Of a stretch of 10,927 bases of DNA, positions 1 to 6,527 are shown piece by piece. A model generated the notes under the pieces. The model made no database searches. It was not told where the DNA came from and worked only from the letters and a program-made list of their open reading frames with translations. A program made the position numbers and the translations under genes. Source of the DNA: Selenomonas sp. (GTDB lineage Bacteria > Bacillota > Negativicutes > Selenomonadales > Selenomonadaceae). The first letter of the stretch is position 1; the number at the start of each line of letters is the position of its first letter. Location of the stretch: assembly GCA_003518745.1 (NCBI GenBank), contig DOYB01000264.1, positions 1 through 10,927 on the forward strand, given 5' to 3'.

Positions 1-338
1 GTCCACTGGAGATCCTGACCAATCATTCCACTGAGCTGTCCCACAAGTACTGACGTGTCTATATTGCTGACCACATTCGACAGACTGGAAAGATTGTCCG
101 CCACATTCGTCATCTGCTCCAACGCGGAGAACTGAGCCAACTGGGAAAGATATTCTCCATTATCCTGAGGATCAAGAGGATCCTGATTTTCCATCTGCGT
201 CACAAGTAGCTGCAGGAACGCATCCTTACCAAGAGCATCATTGGCAGTCACTGTTTTTCCTGCAGTCTGATCCGCGGCATACTGGGCCGCGTCATAGGTG
301 ACGCCACCTACAGTAATTGTATTCAATGAATTTGACAT
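1..338 (-). CDS. flgD: Flagellar hook assembly (cap) protein FlgD, 3' end missing
   Basis: FlgD caps the growing hook outside the cell and guides polymerisation of hook protein, then is shed. The window holds the first 112 codons and the frame runs off the left edge. The family signature is plain at about residues 37-77: GKDAFLQLLVTQMENQDPLD, then EYLSQLAQFSALEQMTNV. The stretch SVLVGQLSGMIGQ near the end is the usual lead-in to the C-terminal beta domain, which is outside. The N-terminal region before it carries the secretion information in this family and has no Sec signal peptide, as expected for flagellar export. The start ATG has an excellent AGGAGAAGG ribosome-binding site five bases upstream. 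The gene begins 21 bases after the fliK stop, so the two are surely cotranscribed. Confidence 0.97.
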   Translation of the reverse strand, partial: MSNSLNTITVGGVTYDAAQYAADQTAGKTVTANDALGKDAFLQLLVTQMENQDPLDPQDNGEYLSQLAQFSALEQMTNVADNLSSLSNVVSNIDTSVLVGQLSGMIGQDLQW

Positions 339-359
339 ATTCCTTCTCCTATATACAAC

Positions 360-2426
360 CTAAACCCTGTAATCAACGCCTTCTTCAGCACTCTCATAGC
401 CGGGATCGGCCGAAAGCTCTCCGCTTTCTTCCTCAAAGGCTTCCATATCAAAACTCCTGTTGCGACGAGAGCCATTCTGCTGATTCTGCTGCCATGCCTG
501 CTGGCTCTGACCGTTAAGCAATCCATCATCAGAAAGCCCCGCGTAAACCTCAACATTGTCAACCTTGATTCCTTGATTAGAAAGCTCCTGCTTAAGCTGT
601 ACCAAGGAATGCTCGATTATGGCGCGAACCTGCGCGTTATCGCTGTGGAACGAGGCTGTTACCGCCCCATGCTCCGAAACCGACACTCTCAAGGTCAAAT
701 CCCCAAGATGCTCCGGTTTAAGATGCATCACCATTTCGGTATTGCCTGAGCTGCGAATGAGTCTGGCCTGCTCCACGATCTGCCCGGGAATATCAAACTC
801 CTGTGCAGATGCCATAGGCGGCTGAGTCCCTTCTGATGCCTGAGCTTGCGCTGTGTTCAGCGTCTGTTGGAAACCTATAGGCTGCTGATGCTGTGGATTA
901 GGCTGTGACACAGTCTCTTGCTGCACAGTTCCCGAAACCTGCTGCCGTGTGCTTGACCTATTGGCTTCATGCCCCTCCACATTCTCTTGAGGAACTGTCG
1001 CCTGCTGCCCTGTCATCTGACGTCTTTCTTCGGGCTGTTGCCTGCCGTCTCCCATTTGCTCCTGACCATGCATCATTTTCCTAAATGAACCCGTCGTCTG
1101 TTCAGCTTCAACCTTTTCACCATTTCCGGTTCCTGTAAAATCGGTGGACTCAAGACGTGGCTCCTGCCGCCCCTTCACTATCGACGCGGCTGCCGGAGCC
1201 TGTTCTACAGTTTTCTCTGTTGAAGTAAGCCCCGTTTCCGGTACATCCTCAACTTGGGGTATACTCTTCTCTACAGGCTTAAAATTAAACGCGCTCTGTC
1301 TTCTGTCAATCTGTTGAATTCTGTCCTGTGGAATGGCAAAGCCTTGTGTTCCGGATACATTCTCCTGTTCAGGCTGAACAGAGCCAATCATCTCTGCTGA
1401 ACCTTTTAACATATTGGATACTGCTTCAGGATTTCGCTCCATAATTGGACGAATTGCATCCCCTGTACTCATCGGTCTTTCCAGACTATGCAGATTCTGT
1501 TGAACATTCCCATTCTGCATGAATCGCGTCAACGAGGCCTGCGCATCTTGCATCACTGGCATGCCCTGCATTCCCGGTTGAGCCTGTGGGCGGTTCGCCT
1601 GTGTCCCTTGCTGCGTCCGCTGCGGGTCTTCATTCGGTGGCAACTGCTGTATCTGCTGATCTGATATGCCCTTAGCATCCTGTGCTGTCCACATAACCTG
1701 CGGCATATTCATAGTTTTGGCCTGAGAAGCATCCAAATTCTGATTGTTCAACGCATTTCCGGTCTGAACCTGAAACTCACCCATAAACCGAGTTCCACCC
1801 GGCATCTGAGAATTTGGCAACCCCGCCGCGTTTAACGCGGCTTCACCTGCTTCCGCGGCCCCGACAGCCTGATTACTTCCCTGACCGCCAGTCTGCTTCC
1901 AGCCTCTTCCCGAAAGTATATCCAGCATGGATTTTCCCTTTTGGAAAGCCTCATCAGATTGGGGAAGGATAGTTTGCAGGTTAGCGGAAGGAACCTCATT
2001 CTCTGTCGGAATCTCCAACACAACGCCTGCCATTCCTGTCTCTACCTGTGGCCTTACACTTTGAGCATTCGCGGCCTTAACATCAGACGCTTCTGCCTGA
2101 CCTGGCTGCTCTGCCGTATCATGTTCCTCTGAAGCGGACGCATTATCCTGCTGTTTGGGCTGGGAAGTCGCTGCTATGGCCGCCGCGATGGGATCCTTCG
2201 GAAGATTCACAGCCTCATCAACTGCCCCCATTGATCCTTTTGTGGATTCGCTAATGTCCTGAGTCTGTTCCAGCACATCACCGAATTTTCCATTTTTCTG
2301 GGAAGCCGCGTGACCTCGTCCAGCGGTTCTCGCAGAAGCTGCCCTGCCGTCTCCTGAAATCTGACGCCCTTTGCCGGACTGTGCGGGTCCCCGCGCTAAG
2401 GGCATCACATTTGTGCCTGCTGCCAT
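360..2426 (-). CDS. fliK: Flagellar hook-length control protein FliK
   Basis: FliK is secreted through the flagellar export system, measures hook length, and triggers the switch from hook to filament export. The C-terminal domain (about 545-630) carries the family signature LKPEHLGDLTLRV (569-581), followed by SFHSDNAQVRAIIEHSLVQLKQEL. The first 540 residues are low-complexity, rich in Gln, Ala, Gly, Met and Pro, with no cysteine, as expected of an unfolded secreted ruler. At 688 residues it is clearly longer than Salmonella FliK (about 405). A tail of about 55 residues after the core contains QQNQQN and an acidic end. The start ATG has GAGGTGA seven bases upstream. It lies 95 bases after the glycosyltransferase gene and 21 before flgD. 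Confidence 0.95.
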   Translation of the reverse strand: MAAGTNVMPLARGPAQSGKGRQISGDGRAASARTAGRGHAASQKNGKFGDVLEQTQDISESTKGSMGAVDEAVNLPKDPIAAAIAATSQPKQQDNASASEEHDTAEQPGQAEASDVKAANAQSVRPQVETGMAGVVLEIPTENEVPSANLQTILPQSDEAFQKGKSMLDILSGRGWKQTGGQGSNQAVGAAEAGEAALNAAGLPNSQMPGGTRFMGEFQVQTGNALNNQNLDASQAKTMNMPQVMWTAQDAKGISDQQIQQLPPNEDPQRTQQGTQANRPQAQPGMQGMPVMQDAQASLTRFMQNGNVQQNLHSLERPMSTGDAIRPIMERNPEAVSNMLKGSAEMIGSVQPEQENVSGTQGFAIPQDRIQQIDRRQSAFNFKPVEKSIPQVEDVPETGLTSTEKTVEQAPAAASIVKGRQEPRLESTDFTGTGNGEKVEAEQTTGSFRKMMHGQEQMGDGRQQPEERRQMTGQQATVPQENVEGHEANRSSTRQQVSGTVQQETVSQPNPQHQQPIGFQQTLNTAQAQASEGTQPPMASAQEFDIPGQIVEQARLIRSSGNTEMVMHLKPEHLGDLTLRVSVSEHGAVTASFHSDNAQVRAIIEHSLVQLKQELSNQGIKVDNVEVYAGLSDDGLLNGQSQQAWQQNQQNGSRRNRSFDMEAFEEESGELSADPGYESAEEGVDYRV

Positions 2427-2501
2427 TCTTTCACCTCACTTTCTTTTTTTAGAGCCGTATTGTAATTCTCAAATTCATTGACAAAACGGTCTCTTACTTT
2501 T

Positions 2502-2528
2502 TTATCGGCTGTTTTAGTACTTTAGTTA
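2502..2528 (-). promoter_or_regulatory. Candidate FliA/SigD-type promoter upstream of fliK
   Basis: On the minus strand, 2509-2502 reads GCCGATAA, a perfect match to the -10 element of flagellar sigma-28 (FliA, SigD) promoters. Fifteen bases upstream, at 2528-2525, is TAAC, one mismatch from the TAAA core of the -35 element. Transcription would begin near 2495 and give a leader of about 70 bases before the fliK ATG. The site lies in the largest intergenic gap of the window, with its -35 part in the last codons of the glycosyltransferase gene. It could give fliK and flgD a separate boost late in assembly. The weak -35 keeps this tentative. Confidence 0.5.
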
Positions 2529-4033
2529 AGCGTTTTCATAAATTTTTTCATAACCTCAGCCTCGCTGCCCGCCGGTGGTTCCTTTCCATCCCTCAAATCA
2601 TGGAATAGCTTCTGCCATTCCTCCGGCAGCAAAACCTCTGCCATTTGCGTCTGGAGCTCTCCCATTTCCAGCATGGTCCAAACCGCGAGGGCGCAGTTCT
2701 CGTTTACCTCTTCACGAAGCATAGATACGGCTTCCGCGGGATTTTCATATATCTTGCCCTCCAGTGAATCTCTATTCTTCAGGAAAGGAGCGTACGCCGC
2801 GCAGACCTCCGGTGGCAGATTCCCAATGGTATACAACAGAAAATCTGCATGATACCGGGGATCATACCACTGCTTTAGCTGCTGAAGCAGCTTACTGCCG
2901 GAGTCCCGCATATGAATCTGCCACCAAAGCCGGAGCAGGCCTCTTTCCATAGGATTGGCCTGCAGCCCTTTCTTCAGGTATTCGTCCGCGCCACGGACAT
3001 CGAATTGCATCATCCGAAGCTTCGCCGCGGAATAGCAGGCTTCCGGCCAAACCACATGTGTCTGATCCGTCAGGCCCTTTTCGTTGACCTGCAATCGATC
3101 CCGATTCTCATAAATCTGAAACCCCTGCTTAAAGCTCTCCTCCGCCTCCGTATAGCGGCGCAAATGAAAGTACATCGAGCCCTGAATCAGGCGAAACTCA
3201 GCAATTTCCGGATAGGTGTCCACCGCATCCTGAATAGCGGCCTCAATCTCATGCACTGGATGTCCAAGTTGATTGAGCGCGGCGATAAGCAGCCTGGACT
3301 CCTCCCCTCCAAGACGCTTTCTGCGGTTGGGATTGAAGACAGCCTTCAACGCGTACTCCAGAACCTTCTCTTTATCCCCCAGTCCCCAGTAGCAGTCCGC
3401 GAAGAAAATCGCGTCGTCCGGATTCTCGCCGTGCTCCGCGGCATACTGTTTAAGTAAAGCCAGATTCCGAGACAGTTTTCCTTTAACTATGCTTGCGGAA
3501 TATCCCGTATGATAGATGACCACCTCGTTAAGACTGGCTACAGTCCATCCTGCTTTATTCAGTGTCAGCCTCTCATGGATCCAGCCCTCATATCGTATTT
3601 CGGGCATCCGACGAAAAACACGAACCATGACGGCCTGGGAAAGAATACGTCCTTCATTGTCGGCATCTATATTGAGCAGCGGATTCTGGATAGCAACGGT
3701 ATCAGGCCTTCTTTTCACGCATTCCTCCACTGCCATACGAATCTTCGGCAAGTCACCTGCGGCAAAGTACTCGTCCGCATCCAAAAAGACAATCCAGTCT
3801 CCCGTGGCCCGATCGATGGCGTAGTTCTTCGCTTCCGCAAAGTCATCCGTCCAAAAAAAATGATACGGCTCTATCCCATTCTCTCGAACAATCTCTACAG
3901 TCCGGTCTGTGGACCCCGTATCAACCACTACAATCTCATCTGCTACCCGCTTCATACCATCCAGCCAACGCTGGATAGTTCCCTCCTCATCCTTAGTGAT
4001 GACGCAGGCGGATATTTTTACATGCTTATTCAT
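2522..4033 (-). CDS. Family-2 glycosyltransferase with C-terminal TPR repeats
   Basis: A 503-residue cytoplasmic glycosyltransferase. The N-terminal GT-A domain (about 5-180) is complete. It has ISACVITKDEEGTIQRWLDG (7-26), the nucleotide-binding DTGSTDRT (38-45), the DDFAEAKN segment (63-70) and the metal-binding DXD motif in FLDADEYF (83-90). YEGWIHE (148-154) and HTGY (175-178) are usual in this subgroup. The rest is helical, with TPR-like units near 205-235, 275-310 and 330-362. GT2-TPR proteins in Firmicutes include enzymes that glycosylate peptides or proteins, such as SunS. Some GT2 enzymes near flagellar genes modify flagellin. Donor sugar and acceptor cannot be read from the sequence. 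The position before fliK suggests a flagellar or surface-protein target. The C-terminal 140 residues show no clear motif. Confidence 0.9.
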   Translation of the reverse strand: MNKHVKISACVITKDEEGTIQRWLDGMKRVADEIVVVDTGSTDRTVEIVRENGIEPYHFFWTDDFAEAKNYAIDRATGDWIVFLDADEYFAAGDLPKIRMAVEECVKRRPDTVAIQNPLLNIDADNEGRILSQAVMVRVFRRMPEIRYEGWIHERLTLNKAGWTVASLNEVVIYHTGYSASIVKGKLSRNLALLKQYAAEHGENPDDAIFFADCYWGLGDKEKVLEYALKAVFNPNRRKRLGGEESRLLIAALNQLGHPVHEIEAAIQDAVDTYPEIAEFRLIQGSMYFHLRRYTEAEESFKQGFQIYENRDRLQVNEKGLTDQTHVVWPEACYSAAKLRMMQFDVRGADEYLKKGLQANPMERGLLRLWWQIHMRDSGSKLLQQLKQWYDPRYHADFLLYTIGNLPPEVCAAYAPFLKNRDSLEGKIYENPAEAVSMLREEVNENCALAVWTMLEMGELQTQMAEVLLPEEWQKLFHDLRDGKEPPAGSEAEVMKKFMKTLN

Positions 4034-4704
4034 CTGTGCTTCGCCTCACTCTCCTCAATCCAGCGAAGAAAGATTGGAATTTCCGGAGAGTCATCCCCCA
4101 GCTCGCGCAGCCGCTGAAGGTATTCCTTCGCTCTGTCGAATCTGCCGCTGTAATACGCGCAGCGCCCCATCACCTGAAGGCGCGCAAGCTCTGTCATTTG
4201 CTGATCCGAAACAGCCTCATACATTTCCAAAGCCATTACATAATGCCCATGCTTCATGAAAAGCTCCGCCGTCTCCGGAAGGAGCTCCGGAAAATGATAG
4301 ACCAGCTTCGCATACCTCTTCAGCTGATGCTGCTGGGCACAAATCAGGAAGGTTTCCCGCAGAAACTGGCATGCCTGCACCTCTGACCCCTCGACTTCCC
4401 CCCATCCAAAATAAGCCAGCATAAACCGCTTAAGCGGCAACGGCATCAACTTCAAGCACTCCTCCAGACTCTTTCGGGCAACCGCCCCATCCCGTTCCAG
4501 CTGCAATAACAATCGGCAGGCCGTTATTGCCTGTTGTCGCAGCCTCATAATGACAGCCGGACCCACCGCAGAAAAATCCCTGTTTTTCGCAAGTTCCAGC
4601 AAGGCCTCCCTCGGCATGACCGTCCCCTGCTGCATCACATGGATATAATCTTCGCGTGAAAGCTCCGCATAGGAGATATTCTCTCTTTCCCGCACAACCA
4701 TCAT
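4030..4704 (-). CDS. TPR-repeat protein of unknown function
   Basis: A 224-residue soluble protein that I cannot assign to a named family. It is helical, with no signal peptide or membrane segment. At least two TPR-like helix pairs are visible near the C-terminus. One is ETAELFMKHGHYVMALEMYEAV (144-165). The other is LARLQVMGRCAYYSGRFDRAKEYLQRL (173-199), with the usual Gly/Ala/Tyr spacing. The N-terminal two thirds look like degenerate helical repeats, including LLLQLERDGAVARKSLEECLKL (65-86). Its stop overlaps the start of the glycosyltransferase gene as ATGA, so the two are probably translated together and may act together. Two adjacent ATGs (4704 and 4701) compete as starts. AAGGA lies very close to both and AAGAAG about ten bases before the first. 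A scaffold or chaperone role is inference only. Confidence 0.75.
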   Translation of the reverse strand: MMVVRERENISYAELSREDYIHVMQQGTVMPREALLELAKNRDFSAVGPAVIMRLRQQAITACRLLLQLERDGAVARKSLEECLKLMPLPLKRFMLAYFGWGEVEGSEVQACQFLRETFLICAQQHQLKRYAKLVYHFPELLPETAELFMKHGHYVMALEMYEAVSDQQMTELARLQVMGRCAYYSGRFDRAKEYLQRLRELGDDSPEIPIFLRWIEESEAKHR

Positions 4705-4728
4705 TCCTTCATTTCTTCTTTTTATAAT

Positions 4729-5337
4729 CTACTGGGCGTTTTCCGTTGGAGTTGGCGTTGGCGTCGTCAGTTTCTGCTGTTTGCCTTCATACATGAGTTT
4801 TGTGAGCCGTGCTGTCTTTTCAGGCTCCATCTTGGCCAACGTCTTTGCCGCATTGCCTTCGTCCATGCTCTGCAATATGGAAACCGTCAAGTCATCATCA
4901 AGCGAGGCCATGGCATCGGCAGCCTCCTGGGGCTTCATTTCATTATAAAGCCTTGCCAGCTTAGAAATACGTTTCCGTTCAGCCGCTTCGCGCTCCTTGG
5001 TCTGCTTGTCTATTTCCTCCTTGGTCAGCGAAACAGTCTTTGACTGTTTTGTTTCTTCCTTCTTCTTTTCCTCTTTGGCCTCCGTCTTGTCGCCCTTGTC
5101 AACGGTTACGGTTTCCTCTGTCTTTGCCGTAACACGCTCAGCCCCGGGAGGCACAGGAAAATATTCCCCAACTACGGGCAGATTATAGAGCTGCATTCTT
5201 TCATTTATTTCATTCGTATCGAATACCTGGAGATATACCCCAAGCGCAAAACCTCCGACAATAAGCGCCAGAAGCAGTACAAGAAACAGCACCAGCTTTA
5301 TCAGGCGCTTGAATATGCCAGACTTCTTCTTTGCCAT
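4729..5337 (-). CDS. YlxF/MotE-like membrane protein, MgtE-N-like domain
   Basis: This 202-residue protein has a positively charged start (AKKKSGIFKRLIK) and one transmembrane helix at about 14-37. A Lys/Glu/Thr-rich, probably coiled-coil linker covers about 70-122. An MgtE-N-terminal-like helical domain follows at about 125-188, with NEMKPQEAADAMASLDDD, VSILQSMDEGNAAKTLAKMEPEKTA and LTKLM. The tail is Thr-Pro repeats. The same architecture is found in Bacillus YlxF, encoded between fliJ and fliK, and in MotE proteins of alphaproteobacteria, which chaperone the periplasmic stator protein MotC. It is not a magnesium transporter, since the channel part is absent. The topology suggests the helical domain lies outside the cytoplasmic membrane. 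An AGGGTGAT ribosome-binding site precedes the ATG. The exact role is not known; a motor or rod assembly factor is likely. Confidence 0.85.
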   Translation of the reverse strand: MAKKKSGIFKRLIKLVLFLVLLLALIVGGFALGVYLQVFDTNEINERMQLYNLPVVGEYFPVPPGAERVTAKTEETVTVDKGDKTEAKEEKKKEETKQSKTVSLTKEEIDKQTKEREAAERKRISKLARLYNEMKPQEAADAMASLDDDLTVSILQSMDEGNAAKTLAKMEPEKTARLTKLMYEGKQQKLTTPTPTPTENAQ

Positions 5338-5369
5338 TCTATCACCCTGTCATTTATGACTAAGTTAGA

Positions 5370-6029
5370 TTACCGGTAAAGATCCAGAACATGCTCTACA
5401 TAATTCTGGGTCTCGGAATAGGGCGGAACTCCACCATATTCACGGACAGCCTGAGGGCCCGCATTGTATGCTGCCACCGCCTTACGTACATCTCCGCCGA
5501 AATTGTCCAGCATCTGACGAAGATATTTAGCGCCACCCTCGATATTCTGTGCCTCATCATAGGGATTTACCCCAAGGGCGGCTGCCGTGTCAGGCATTAG
5601 CTGCATTACCCCTACCGCGCCCGCGGGAGAAACAGCCGACTGATTTCCCCCTGACTCTGCCTCAGCTACGGCTGATATGAGCTTGGGATCCACCTGATAC
5701 TTCTCAGCTGCCGCGGCAATCATGCCATTAAAGGTACCATCACTTGCGAATCCAACGCTCGGCTCCTGCTTTTCTGTGTTATTCCCATGTGTTATCTTGC
5801 CTGCCGGAACGGAAGAACCGTCTGCTTTACCCTTCTCAGCCGTCTTTTCCGTATCCTTATCACCGCCAACCGTCGGCTTTTTTGCGGCGTTCTGCATCCG
5901 CTCTATTTCCTTCGTAAGGGTATTTTGAAAATCGGCGCCGGTGGGAGACAGCCGCACTCCGACTCCAACCATCTGCTCTATTTCATTTATTCGGTTCTTT
6001 ATGTTAGCTATATGCTCAAAATTAATCAC
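5370..6029 (-). CDS. Slt-type lytic transglycosylase, flagellar operon
   Basis: A peptidoglycan lyase of the soluble lytic transglycosylase (goose-lysozyme-like) family. Members cleave the MurNAc-GlcNAc bond to give anhydro-MurNAc ends. The catalytic domain fills about residues 98-219. It has the catalytic glutamate E125 in AEAESGG, the SPAGAVGVMQLMP motif (134-146) and AAYNAGP (186-192). The first 97 residues are a helical start followed by a low-complexity Lys/Thr/Glu/Gly linker. I see no signal peptide or membrane helix and no cysteine. The start is GTG at 6029, with AGGG six bases upstream; fliJ stops 18 bases before it. The family and the position between fliJ and the ylxF-like gene suggest that it opens the wall for the growing rod, as FlgJ does in enterics. 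Export through the flagellar system is an inference. Confidence 0.93.
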   Translation of the reverse strand: MINFEHIANIKNRINEIEQMVGVGVRLSPTGADFQNTLTKEIERMQNAAKKPTVGGDKDTEKTAEKGKADGSSVPAGKITHGNNTEKQEPSVGFASDGTFNGMIAAAAEKYQVDPKLISAVAEAESGGNQSAVSPAGAVGVMQLMPDTAAALGVNPYDEAQNIEGGAKYLRQMLDNFGGDVRKAVAAYNAGPQAVREYGGVPPYSETQNYVEHVLDLYR

Positions 6030-6047
6030 GTAAATCCCTGCCTTTCC

Positions 6048-6497
6048 TCAGGCTTGCCTCATGTACAGCTGCAGACCGATCTCGTCCAGCATCTTCTGCT
6101 CCTCAAAAAGCGCTTCTGCCTGATATTCCTTCCACCGCTTTTCCTTAAGCTGCTCAATGCTCTTGAGGTAACTCATTACCTCCATGAGCTCTTTCAACCG
6201 CTGCTGTTTTTCCTGCTTTATTTCAAGTATGACCTTTTGCTGATTCTCAATCTGTTCACGCTTCCACGCGAAAAAGCTATTAAAGGCCATCAGTCTCCCT
6301 ATGCTTATCTTTCTTCCTTCTCGCGAAATCTCCTCATAGTCCTGCTGAGCCTGCTGCATTTCATGGAGCAGCTTCGCCAGTACTTTTCTTTCATCCTCCA
6401 GCTTACGGGAGATTTCAGCAAATCGTACCTCAGCATCTTCTTTCTTCATACGGGTGACCTTCAGAAGCGTCTCCAACTGGAACTTGAATCTCTTCAT
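6048..6497 (-). CDS. fliJ: Flagellar export chaperone FliJ
   Basis: FliJ is a small coiled-coil protein that sits in the FliI hexamer like the central stalk of F1 ATPase, helps activate the export gate and recycles export chaperones. The 149 residues begin MKRFKFQLETLLKVTRMKKE. The pattern F-x-F-x-L-x-x-L-L-x-V-x-x-x-K-E is the usual N-terminal signature. The rest is almost entirely a charged alpha-helical hairpin rich in Glu, Lys and Gln, with no membrane segment. A GAGGG Shine-Dalgarno motif lies about nine bases before the ATG. It sits 30 bases after fliI, the standard place for fliJ. FliJ sequences diverge strongly, so the call rests on the N-terminal pattern, length, composition and position together. 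Confidence 0.93.
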   Translation of the reverse strand: MKRFKFQLETLLKVTRMKKEDAEVRFAEISRKLEDERKVLAKLLHEMQQAQQDYEEISREGRKISIGRLMAFNSFFAWKREQIENQQKVILEIKQEKQQRLKELMEVMSYLKSIEQLKEKRWKEYQAEALFEEQKMLDEIGLQLYMRQA

Positions 6498-6527
6498 CCG
6501 TCACACCCTCTCATTAAAAGCTGAAAT

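Noticed and set aside
2459..2484. A possible housekeeping promoter before fliK (TTGTCA and TACAAT on the minus strand)
   Set aside because: The spacing is only 14 bases, well short of the usual 17, so it is unlikely to work as a standard promoter.
2478..2506. TTGACA on the plus strand in the fliK upstream gap
   Set aside because: The hexamer 17 bases downstream (TTTATC) is a poor -10, and a transcript would only run antisense to the glycosyltransferase gene.
2480..2520. Possible terminator hairpin between the glycosyltransferase gene and fliK
   Set aside because: The AAAACAG/CCGTTTT arms pair weakly with a mismatch and are not followed by a proper T-run, so readthrough is more likely.
3509..4117. 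A 202-codon plus-strand open frame within the glycosyltransferase region
   Set aside because: It is antisense to a well-supported enzyme gene. The opposite strand carries all the family motifs.
5787..6524. A 245-codon plus-strand open frame
   Set aside because: It is antisense to the lyase and fliJ genes, and its Leu/Phe-rich translation mirrors the Lys/Glu coding of the coiled-coil protein.
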